This document shows positions 1-5,416 of a stretch of 7,228 bases of DNA, one piece after another (position 1 is the stretch's first letter; each line of letters starts with the position of its first letter). Under the pieces are notes generated by a model. It was not told where the DNA came from. It saw only the letters and a program-made list of their open reading frames with translations, and did not search any database. A program made the translations under genes and the position numbers. The stretch comes from Kiritimatiellia bacterium (lineage in GTDB: Bacteria > Verrucomicrobiota > Kiritimatiellia > RFP12 > UBA1067), in contig JAFPDR010000203.1 in assembly GCA_017389885.1 (NCBI GenBank), positions 1 through 7,228 on the forward strand, given 5' to 3'.

Positions 1-237
1 GCGTTCATGCGCGAGAGCTTCGTGGTGGTCGCGCCGACCGTCTGGAAAATGAGGGTGATCGTCCCGCGTTCGCGGTCTGCGTCGCCGATCGTGAGGGGGG
101 ATTCGCTCCCCGAGCTCCTCGTCGACCATGAGGATGACGAACTGCCCGGGCTTGCGCTCCTCGGCGATGAGAGGCGCCTCGACCTCCATGCGGAAGACGT
201 TGTCCGACAGCTGTTTCTTTGCGATGATCTTGTTCAT
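1..237 (-). CDS. nfnA: NfnA/SudB-type FAD/NAD-binding flavoprotein subunit, 5' part only, with an apparent frameshift
   Basis: Read on the minus strand from ATG 237-235, the product begins MNKIIAKKQLSDNVFRMEVE and continues through KPGQFVILMVDEELGERIP. After a one-base correction it reads LTIGDADRERGTITLIFQ and then TVGATTTKLSRMN to the window edge. This is the N-terminal FAD-binding beta-barrel of the sulfide dehydrogenase/dihydroorotate dehydrogenase-like family (NfnA, SudB). In that family this subunit binds FAD and NAD(P)H and works with a GltD-like partner in ferredoxin:NAD(P) electron transfer. GERIPLTI favours NfnA/SudB over PyrK, which usually has a RPLSI-type motif. The correction is needed because the plus strand has six Gs at 95-100 where five would keep the frame. 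The uncorrected frame stays open to the edge but reads as Arg/His-rich nonsense. Only about 78 of the usual 280 or so residues are present. The partner gene would lie beyond position 1. There is no Shine-Dalgarno sequence (see the promoter entry). Family call confident; symbol less so. Confidence 0.85.
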   Translation of the reverse strand, partial: MNKIIAKKQLSDNVFRMEVEAPLIAEERKPGQFVILMVDEELGERIPPHDRRRRPRTRDDHPHFPDGRRDHHEALAHER

Positions 238-246
238 TGGGCGGAT

Positions 247-255
247 ATTATACCA
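247..255 (-). promoter_or_regulatory. Extended -10 promoter of the NfnA/SudB-type gene
   Basis: The minus strand reads TGGTATAAT, a perfect -10 hexamer preceded by the TGn of an extended -10 element, with an A-run just upstream. No TTGACA-like -35 sits at 16-18 bp. The last T of the hexamer is only ten bases before the A of the start codon, so the predicted transcript start is about three bases ahead of the ATG. That makes this mRNA essentially leaderless, which fits the absence of a ribosome binding site. Confidence 0.75.
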
Positions 256-259
256 TTTT

Positions 260-271
260 TTGCCGCGGCAA
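260..271. promoter_or_regulatory. 12-bp palindrome between divergent promoters, candidate operator
   Basis: TTGCCGCGGCAA is a perfect 12-bp inverted repeat lying between the two back-to-back -10 elements. It is just upstream of the minus-strand -10 and about 22 bp upstream of the plus-strand -10, so a bound dimeric regulator could affect both promoters. GC-rich palindromes arise often by chance in this kind of genome, so the regulatory role is a suggestion only. Confidence 0.3.
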
Positions 272-290
272 TCATACGCGGACGGGAATT

Positions 291-299
291 TGGTATAAT
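291..299 (+). promoter_or_regulatory. Extended -10 promoter of the SASA esterase gene
   Basis: TGGTATAAT, followed by GTCTGC, forms an extended -10 element in an AT-rich patch. The base run at the -35 distance (ATCATA) does not resemble the consensus. Predicted transcription starts near 306, giving a leader of about 18 bases that contains the AGGAG ribosome binding site. Confidence 0.75.
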
Positions 300-323
300 G
301 TCTGCGGAAAAGGAGACGACGGA

Positions 324-1187
324 ATGAAGAAGACGTTGTTTGCGGCTGCGGCCGCGGTCATGATGCTCGGCGCGGCGGACGCGGCGGAGGAGAAGGCGAT
401 TTCCAGCGCGCAGGAAATCGCGCGGTTCGAGTCGGGCGGAGCGCTTGAGCGCGACCCCGCCGAGAAGCCGGTGGACGCGCCGAAGGACATGAAGCTCGTC
501 CTCTGCATCGGGCAGTCCAACATGGCCGGGCGCGCGAAGATGTCCGACGCGGACAGGGAGGTGGTGCCGCGCGCGTACAAGCTCGACCGGGACGGACGCT
601 GGGTCGCGGCGAAGGCTCCGTACCACTTCGACAAGAAGGTGGCGGCCGTCGGGCCCGTCGATGAGTTCGTGAAGCGCTACCTCGCGGACCATCCGGGCGA
701 GAGCGTAGGCGTCGTGCCGTGCGCCGTGGGAGGAAGTCCGCTCGCGAGCTGGACGCCTGGCGAGAAGGGCCGGCGAGGGGCGAACCTTCGCGTCGCCATA
801 GAGCGCGCGAGGGTCGCAAAGGCGAACGGAAGCTTCATCGCCGTCCTCTGGCACCAGGGCGAGACGGATGCGGCGAAGGCCACGGCCGAACAGCTCGCCG
901 AGTACTATCCCCGCGACTTCAAGGCGATGGTCGAGGCGGTGCGCGGGGAAATCGGCGACGTTCCGGTGATCGCCGGGGAGATCGGACGCTGGACGCGCAA
1001 GGACGGCGACCATGCCGCGAAGATCAACCCCACGATCAATTCGCTGGCGAACGCGGTCCCCAACTGCGCCGTAGTGTCCAGCGAAGGGCTCAAGAACCAG
1101 GACGCGCACCACTTCGACCGCGAAGGGCAGCGCGTTCTCGGCGGACGCTACTACGACGCCTTCAAAAAGTGCCGGATCCCGAGGTGA
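324..1187 (+). CDS. Secreted SASA-domain (CE6-type) carbohydrate O-acetylesterase
   Basis: This 287-residue protein begins with a signal peptide (MKK, an Ala-rich hydrophobic stretch, probable cleavage after ADA at residue 20), so it should act in the periplasm or outside the cell. The mature part has the SGNH-like blocks of the sialate O-acetylesterase/acetylxylan esterase (CE6) family. These are GQSNMAG at 63-69 with the likely nucleophile Ser65, GGSPL at 136-140, HQGE at 177-180, and DAHHF at 260-264 supplying the likely Asp260 and His263. Such enzymes remove acetyl esters from sugars in hemicelluloses, mucins or other glycans; the substrate cannot be read from the sequence. The ATG at 324 is chosen over an in-frame ATG at 237 because AGGAG (311-315) lies eight bases upstream, the predicted transcript starts only near 306, and the signal peptide begins here. 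It is transcribed alone, divergently from the flavoprotein gene. No convincing terminator follows. Confidence 0.9.
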   Translation: MKKTLFAAAAAVMMLGAADAAEEKAISSAQEIARFESGGALERDPAEKPVDAPKDMKLVLCIGQSNMAGRAKMSDADREVVPRAYKLDRDGRWVAAKAPYHFDKKVAAVGPVDEFVKRYLADHPGESVGVVPCAVGGSPLASWTPGEKGRRGANLRVAIERARVAKANGSFIAVLWHQGETDAAKATAEQLAEYYPRDFKAMVEAVRGEIGDVPVIAGEIGRWTRKDGDHAAKINPTINSLANAVPNCAVVSSEGLKNQDAHHFDREGQRVLGGRYYDAFKKCRIPR

Positions 1188-1252
1188 ACTGGGGCGAACT
1201 CCGCCTTGGCGCCACGAGTGTCCGGCTATCTCCGCCGCTCGGGTGAATTTTA

Positions 1253-1261
1253 TGGTATAAT
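1253..1261 (+). promoter_or_regulatory. Extended -10 promoter of the greA-like gene
   Basis: TGGTATAAT followed by ATCTGCCCA, almost the same bases as downstream of the minus-strand promoter at 247-255 (ATCCGCCCA). GAATTTTA precedes it. No -35 consensus is present at the usual distance (CGCCGC there). Predicted start is near 1268, leaving a leader of about 22 bases with AAAAAGGAG. Confidence 0.78.
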
Positions 1262-1289
1262 ATCTGCCCAGTTTCAAAAAGGAGAGCAA

Positions 1290-3386
1290 ATGGCCGATAC
1301 GGAATCGTTGGTGAACAGTCTGAACGAGTGCGCGGAGAAGGGCGACTTCGAGGGTGCCTTCCGCCTCGTTCGCGAGAACAAGGAAGAGCTTGGAAAGAAG
1401 CTTCAGGCGACGGGTGTTCGCGACGCGTTGAAGAAGACGACGAAAGATCGCCTTCTTCTTTCTTTTTTGGACGGCGTGGAATTCGGCGCGAGGCCGCTCG
1501 ACGAGTCGCTCGTCAGGCTCGAGAAGCTGGTCTACCTCGTCTCCAAGAAGCCCGGCGACGCCGGCGCGCTCGTCCTCAGCAAGGCGTGGGGCCTCGGCAA
1601 GGTCAAGAGCGTCGACGACTTCTACAAGCGCGTCACGGTCGACTTCAGGACGAAGAGGGGGCACCAGTTCGCGTACGCCGCCGCGTGCGACATGCTCGAG
1701 CCCGCGCCCGACGGGCACATCCTCGTAAAGCGCGAGGTCGACCCCGCCGGCTTCGAGAAGCTCCTCAAGGAGAATCCGGGCGACTTCATCGTCGAGGTCA
1801 TCAAGAGCTTCGGCGACATGCCGATCGTGCGCCTCGAGGACGTCTGCGTGCAGAACGGGTTCGTCAAGTCCGTCAACTGGAAGAAGTTCTGGGACGCCGC
1901 GCGCGCCGAGCTGCGCAAGAACAAGCTCGTCGAGATCCCCGCCAAGAGGGCGGAGCCAATCCGCGTCCGCGCGGCGGTCGAGGACTACGGCGACGGATGG
2001 ATGACGGCGTTCGCGCACGAGACCGACCCGAAGACGATCCTCGCCTCGGTGCGCGAGTACGTCGCGCAGGGCAAGTTCAAGTCCTCAGACGAAGCGACGA
2101 AGTCCAAGATATCCGAGCGCCTCTCCTTCGCCGTCACGGCGGCGCGCAAGGTCGACGACGCGCTCTACGCGCGCCTCGCCTGCCTCGTGCGGGAGCTCGG
2201 CTTCCAGACCCCGCCCGCGGCGGAGATGCGCGAGTACCTCTGGGAGCGCAGGCGCTACATCAAGGCTGCGGTCGAGCTCCCCTCGCGCGAGGTCGGAGCG
2301 ATGATCGCGTTCCTCGCCGACAGCGAGGAGGCGAAGGCGAAGCTCTACGCGGCGATCCCCGAGTTCTGCTACGCGGCGGTGTACGAGGTGTTCACGCGCT
2401 TCGGCGCTGAGGCCGCGTGCCGCAAGGCGATCGGCGACTTCATGAAGGACGCGCAGCCCCCTGCGACGCTCACGACGCTCGTCGTCGGGAAGATCGAGCA
2501 GTTCGGCAAGTTCGAGTACGCCGACGTAGATGTCGACGGAAAGAAGATCCGCGTCCTCAAGAAGTACGAGCTCTGGCCGGAGCTCCCGCCCGTCTCCACG
2601 CTCCTCACCCACGCCATCGCGCTCGGCGAGGGGCGCCGCGGCGGAGAGACGCTCAAGATGCAGAACATCGTCCGCCGCCTCTTCGGCGACAGGGCGTGGC
2701 TCGAGAAGATATTCAAGCTCCTCTCGCCGTCCGACCAGGCGCTCATCTTCGAGCGCTTCCAGGCGTCGATCGCGTGGGATCCGTCGACCCACCACGCGAC
2801 GGTCGTCAGGATGATGAACATCGTCCCGGAGCTCAAGAAGCACTACGTCGAGGCGGAGAAGAAGAAGGAGTACGCGCGCGTCACCTCCATGCGCAGCTTC
2901 GCGCTGAAGAAGCAGGAGTACCTCAAGCTCATCAACGAGGACATGCCCGCGAACATCAAGCGCATCGAGTTCGCGAAGAGCTACGGCGACCTCAGCGAGA
3001 ACGCCGAGTACCAGTACGCGAAGGACGAGCAGCGCGCGCTCATGCAGAAGCAGACGCTCATGCAGGCCGACCTGGAGTCCGTCAAGCCGGGGGACTTCTC
3101 CGACGCGACGACGGACGAGGTGATGCCGGGCGTGACGGTCGTGATCGCGACGCCCGAAGGCGACAAGACCTACACGGTTCTGGGTGAGTGGGACAACGAC
3201 CTCGAGAAGGGGATCATCTCCTCGAAGACGCGCCTTGCGGAGAACATGCTCGGCAAGAAGCCCGGCGACCAGTTCGAGCTGCCCGGCGGCGACGGCGCGG
3301 TGGTGTTCGCGTCGGTGAAGGAGATACGTCCGCTCTCGGATGAAATCCGCGACTGGATGAAGCTTCCGCCCGGCGTCCAGATATGA
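1290..3386 (+). CDS. greA: Long GreA/GreB-domain transcription elongation factor, PVC type
   Basis: The protein has 698 residues against about 158 in Escherichia coli GreA; only the last 170 or so form the Gre module. Residues about 530-605 give the coiled coil that enters the RNA polymerase secondary channel. It carries GDLSENAEY, in which Asp567 and Glu570 match the acidic tip pair that stimulates cleavage of backtracked RNA. Residues about 610-690 form the FKBP-like C-terminal domain (for example GKKPGDQFELP at 655-665). The first 510 residues are mostly helical. A small segment from about residue 98 (KAWGLGKV, then RVTVDFRTKRGHQF) resembles one I associate with verrucomicrobial long GreA proteins; chlamydial GreA (about 715 residues) is similarly long. 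The extension's role is unknown. The ATG at 1290 is chosen because AGGAG ends five bases before it; an in-frame start further upstream lies ahead of the promoter. The stop codon overlaps the next promoter. Confidence 0.9.
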   Translation: MADTESLVNSLNECAEKGDFEGAFRLVRENKEELGKKLQATGVRDALKKTTKDRLLLSFLDGVEFGARPLDESLVRLEKLVYLVSKKPGDAGALVLSKAWGLGKVKSVDDFYKRVTVDFRTKRGHQFAYAAACDMLEPAPDGHILVKREVDPAGFEKLLKENPGDFIVEVIKSFGDMPIVRLEDVCVQNGFVKSVNWKKFWDAARAELRKNKLVEIPAKRAEPIRVRAAVEDYGDGWMTAFAHETDPKTILASVREYVAQGKFKSSDEATKSKISERLSFAVTAARKVDDALYARLACLVRELGFQTPPAAEMREYLWERRRYIKAAVELPSREVGAMIAFLADSEEAKAKLYAAIPEFCYAAVYEVFTRFGAEAACRKAIGDFMKDAQPPATLTTLVVGKIEQFGKFEYADVDVDGKKIRVLKKYELWPELPPVSTLLTHAIALGEGRRGGETLKMQNIVRRLFGDRAWLEKIFKLLSPSDQALIFERFQASIAWDPSTHHATVVRMMNIVPELKKHYVEAEKKKEYARVTSMRSFALKKQEYLKLINEDMPANIKRIEFAKSYGDLSENAEYQYAKDEQRALMQKQTLMQADLESVKPGDFSDATTDEVMPGVTVVIATPEGDKTYTVLGEWDNDLEKGIISSKTRLAENMLGKKPGDQFELPGGDGAVVFASVKEIRPLSDEIRDWMKLPPGVQI

Positions 3387-3392
3387 TATAAT
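3384..3392 (+). promoter_or_regulatory. Extended -10 promoter of the dksA-lspA-miaA operon, overlapping the greA stop codon
   Basis: TGATATAAT matches the extended -10 pattern, and its TGA (3384-3386) is also the stop codon of the preceding gene. GT follows, as in the esterase promoter. A partial TT match (TTCCGC at 3364-3369) occurs at the -35 position, inside the preceding coding sequence. The predicted start is near 3399, giving a leader of about 32 bases that carries a strong AAGGAGG. Confidence 0.7.
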
Positions 3393-3430
3393 GTCAACCG
3401 TTCCGATTCACACTGGAAAGGAGGCAACCC

Positions 3431-4189
3431 ATGGGATTTACGATCAAGGAGTCTAAGAAGACGGCGAAGAAGCCCGCGGCTAAGAAGCCCGCGCCCGCGA
3501 AGAAGCCGGCGGCCAAGAAGCCCGCGCCCGCGAAGAAGCCTGCGGCGAAGAAGGCCGCGAAGCCTGCCGCGAAGAAGCCCGCGGCGAAGAAGCCCGAGCC
3601 GGCGAAGGCCGAGCCCAAGCGCGTCCCGCCGCGCATCGCCCGCAAGGTGGTCGCGCCGGTCAAGCCGGTCGAGGAGGACACGTCCGAGGCGGACGCCGCG
3701 AAGGCGGTCGCGCTCGCGATGTCCATCGCCGAGGAGATGAAGCGCTCCGCCGCGCAGGTAGAGCAGGACCGCGTCGAGAGCGAGATCAAGCTCTCGCGCA
3801 GGCCCACGTCGCGCGTGCAGGGCGAGGCCACGGCGAAGTTCCCCCAGGCGGACCTCAATGAGTTCCGCAAGCGCCTCCTCGACGCACGCGCCGCCGCGCT
3901 GAGCGGCGTCGACGCGATGAAGGCGACGGGATTCAACGAGTCCGAGGACCACGAGGCCGACGGAGGCGACGGGACGAACCAGACTCTCCGCCTCCAGGCG
4001 CTCGGCCAGATGGGCAACATCAACCGCACGATCCAGCAGATCGAGGAGGCTCTCCACCGCATCGACGACGGTACGTACGGCGTCTGCACCGCGTGCGGGC
4101 AGCTCATCCGCAAGCCGCGCCTCCTCAACCAGCCGTTCGTGACGACCTGCATGGAGTGCCAGAGCGAGATGGAGCGCAACCGCGGCTGA
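3431..4189 (+). CDS. dksA: DksA/TraR-family zinc-finger protein with a histone H1-like N-terminal tail
   Basis: A 252-residue protein in three parts. Residues 9-63 are a Lys/Ala/Pro tail with 21 lysines, resembling the tails of histone H1-like bacterial proteins, likely disordered and able to bind DNA or RNA. Residues about 64-135 form a linker, first basic and then helical and acidic. Residues about 140-252 are the DksA/TraR module. It has two helices around an acidic turn (EDHEAD, Asp173 to Asp177) and a four-cysteine zinc finger, Cys219, Cys222, Cys240 and Cys243, with the same 17-residue spacing as E. coli DksA. DksA family members bind the RNA polymerase secondary channel and alter initiation, often with ppGpp. 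The exact DxxDxA tip of E. coli DksA is not present, so ppGpp synergy cannot be assumed. The start has AAGGAGG six bases upstream. It is the first gene of an operon with lspA and miaA, and its stop overlaps the lspA start. Confidence 0.88.
   Translation: MGFTIKESKKTAKKPAAKKPAPAKKPAAKKPAPAKKPAAKKAAKPAAKKPAAKKPEPAKAEPKRVPPRIARKVVAPVKPVEEDTSEADAAKAVALAMSIAEEMKRSAAQVEQDRVESEIKLSRRPTSRVQGEATAKFPQADLNEFRKRLLDARAAALSGVDAMKATGFNESEDHEADGGDGTNQTLRLQALGQMGNINRTIQQIEEALHRIDDGTYGVCTACGQLIRKPRLLNQPFVTTCMECQSEMERNRG
3482..3547 (+). repeat. Two tandem 33-bp repeats encoding KKPAPAKKPAA
   Basis: Units 3482-3514 and 3515-3547 differ at two third-codon positions only and encode the same eleven residues. Shorter versions of the same AAG-AAG-CCC/GCC-GCG pattern flank them within about 3455-3610. 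All 21 lysines of the tail use AAG. Such an array can expand or contract in frame, so tail length may vary between strains. Confidence 0.85.
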
Positions 4190-4653
4190 TGAGGCGCGCG
4201 ATCCTCTATTTCGTCGCGGTGGTGCACCTCGTCATCGCGGACGCGGTGAGCAAGGAGCTGGCGGCCGGATTCCTCAGGGACTCCGCGCCGCTCTCCGTAA
4301 TCCCCGGTTTCTTCGACCTCGCGTACGTCGAGAACCGGGGCTGCGCGTGGGGGATGTTCCAGGGCCAGGTGTGGCCCCTCGCGGCGTTCGCCGTGCTCGC
4401 GCTCGCGCTTCTCGTGTGGAAGCGCGAGTCGGTGTTCGGGCGCGGCAGATGCGCCGCGGTCAGCGAGGCGCTCCTATACGCGGGCATCGTCGGGAACCTC
4501 GTCGACAGGGTCTTCCGCGGATACGTCATAGACTTCCTCGACTTCCACTGGAAGGCGGCGTACCACTTTCCGTGCTTCAACCTCGCGGACACCTTCATAA
4601 CCGTCGCGGCGGGGCTCATGATACTATGCTCGTTCGGGAAGCGTACATCCTAG
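4189..4653 (+). CDS. lspA: Lipoprotein signal peptidase (signal peptidase II)
   Basis: LspA is the inner-membrane aspartyl protease that removes the signal peptide from prolipoproteins after lipid attachment. The 154-residue length is normal for the family. Four hydrophobic segments are visible, at about 4-20, 61-77, 89-105 and 132-149. Conserved blocks are VENRGCAWGMF at 47-57, GNLVDR at 102-107, VIDFLDF at 113-119 and FNLAD at 130-134. The likely catalytic pair is Asp115 and Asp134, whose 19-residue spacing equals that of Asp124 and Asp143 in the characterised enzyme. The ATG overlaps the stop of the DksA-like gene (TGATG) and there is no clear Shine-Dalgarno sequence, so translation is probably coupled to the upstream gene. 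I recall dksA-lspA adjacency in Chlamydia as well, which would make this an old PVC arrangement. Confidence 0.95.
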   Translation: MRRAILYFVAVVHLVIADAVSKELAAGFLRDSAPLSVIPGFFDLAYVENRGCAWGMFQGQVWPLAAFAVLALALLVWKRESVFGRGRCAAVSEALLYAGIVGNLVDRVFRGYVIDFLDFHWKAAYHFPCFNLADTFITVAAGLMILCSFGKRTS

Positions 4654-5309
4654 CCGGTCCGACGGCGAGCGGGAAGAGCGCCATCGCCGCGGAGCTCGCG
4701 CGCGAGATGGGCGCGTGGATCCTGAGCGCGGACTCCATGCTCGTCTACAGGGGGATGGACATCGGCACGGCGAAGCCTCCGCCGGAGGAGCGCGAGGAGT
4801 TCCACATGGGCGGGGTGGACATCGTGACGCCCGCCGAGGAGTTCTCGTCCGGCGCGTGGCTGAGGGCGTCCGCGGAATGGGCGGCGCATGTGCCGCGCGA
4901 CGTCCCGATGGTGATCGTCGGCGGAACCGGGCTCTACTTCTCCGCGCTGCTGCGCGGGCTCGACCGCAGGTGGGAGAAGCCTCCGCCCGAGTACCCGGTG
5001 ATCAGGATCGACCGCGCCGTCGTGCGCGCGCGCATAGCCGCGAGGCTCGACGGGATGTTCATGGACGGGCTCGAGGAGGAGAAGAGGCGGCTCAGGGCGG
5101 AGTATCCGGTCTGGTCGCGCACGGCCTCGCTCGCGATCGGATACCGCGAGGGCGACGGCCGCGACAAGATACTGACGCGCACCTGCCAGCTCGCGAAGCG
5201 GCAGGACACGTGGTTCCGGCACCAGGCGACGCCGCTCTACGTCGAGCCGACCGCGGAGTCGGTGCGCCGCTGCTGGCGCGAGCGCGGGCCCTGGAAGGTC
5301 GCGTTCTGA
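4626..5309 (+). CDS. miaA: Shortened tRNA A37 dimethylallyltransferase (MiaA)
   Basis: MiaA transfers a dimethylallyl group to N6 of adenosine 37 in tRNAs reading UNN codons. Visible motifs are the P-loop GPTASGKS (11-18), SADSMLVYRGMDIGTAKP (34-51) with the conserved Asp36, VGGTGLYFSALLRGL (98-112), IGYRE (171-175) and CQLAKRQDTWFR (187-198). The protein has only 227 residues, whereas MiaA usually has about 300. After RGL the sequence passes straight to PPPEYPVIRIDRAVVRARI, so about 70 residues that normally contain the DP...RALEV helices are absent. About 14 more residues are missing between IGYRE and the TRTCQLAKRQ block. Both losses are in frame and the reading frame is uninterrupted. The ATG at 4626 lies 28 bases inside lspA and fits the family N-terminus. 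No strong ribosome binding site is seen, so coupling to lspA is likely. Identity is secure; full activity is less so. Confidence 0.9.
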   Translation: MLVREAYILAGPTASGKSAIAAELAREMGAWILSADSMLVYRGMDIGTAKPPPEEREEFHMGGVDIVTPAEEFSSGAWLRASAEWAAHVPRDVPMVIVGGTGLYFSALLRGLDRRWEKPPPEYPVIRIDRAVVRARIAARLDGMFMDGLEEEKRRLRAEYPVWSRTASLAIGYREGDGRDKILTRTCQLAKRQDTWFRHQATPLYVEPTAESVRRCWRERGPWKVAF

Positions 5310-5322
5310 GGCCCCGCCTCCG

Positions 5323-5339
5323 GCGCGCGGTCCGCGCGC
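5323..5339 (+). terminator. GC-rich hairpin after miaA, possible terminator
   Basis: GCGCGCGG and CCGCGCGC are perfect 8-base arms around a single T, allowing a 7-bp stem with a three-base loop, 13 bases after the miaA stop. It is followed by AAAACTTTTGC rather than a clean T-run, so intrinsic termination would be weak. Its position at the end of the dksA-lspA-miaA operon, just before a new promoter, supports the call. Confidence 0.4.
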
Positions 5340-5340
5340 A

Positions 5341-5382
5341 AAACTTTTGCGGGCCTTCGTCCGTCGGCTTTCGCCAAAGTTT
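5341..5382. repeat. Imperfect inverted repeat ahead of the acyl-CoA dehydrogenase promoter
   Basis: AAACTTTTGC (5341-5350) and GCCAAAGTTT (5373-5382) are inverted copies matching at nine of ten positions, with 22 bases between them. The right arm runs into the extended -10 element. It could be a binding site for a dimeric regulator or part of an extended terminator stem. The AT-rich arms stand out against the GC-rich background, but one copy is weak evidence. Confidence 0.4.
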
Positions 5383-5390
5383 GGTATAAT
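5382..5390 (+). promoter_or_regulatory. Extended -10 promoter of the acyl-CoA dehydrogenase gene
   Basis: TGGTATAAT followed by AT, preceded by AAAGTT. No -35 consensus is found 16-18 bp upstream (CGTCGG there). The predicted start near 5397 gives a 59-base leader, the longest of the five promoters in the window. Confidence 0.75.
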
Positions 5391-5416
5391 ATTAGGAAAC
5401 CTGTGTGGCGGCGGCG

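Noticed and set aside
1193..1205. GGCG-AACTC-CGCC hairpin after the esterase gene as a terminator
   Set aside because: A 4-bp stem with no T-run following it is too weak to call in GC-rich sequence.
234..2018. A 594-codon open frame on the minus strand
   Set aside because: It lies antisense to the esterase and greA genes, is Arg/Leu/Asp-rich low-complexity sequence with no recognisable motif, and is explained by the third-position GC bias of the plus-strand genes.
3170..4057. Minus-strand open frame with long Leu/Arg repeats
   Set aside because: It is the antisense reading of the Lys/Ala/Pro tail and flanking DksA-like gene; the repeat comes from the plus-strand coding repeat.
4093..4188. 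Upstream extension of the lspA reading frame
   Set aside because: It lies within the zinc-finger coding region, and the LspA family N-terminus matches the ATG at 4189.
4618..4630. ATACTAT near the miaA start as an internal promoter
   Set aside because: It does not match the TGRTATAAT pattern of the five promoters in the window and lies in lspA coding sequence.
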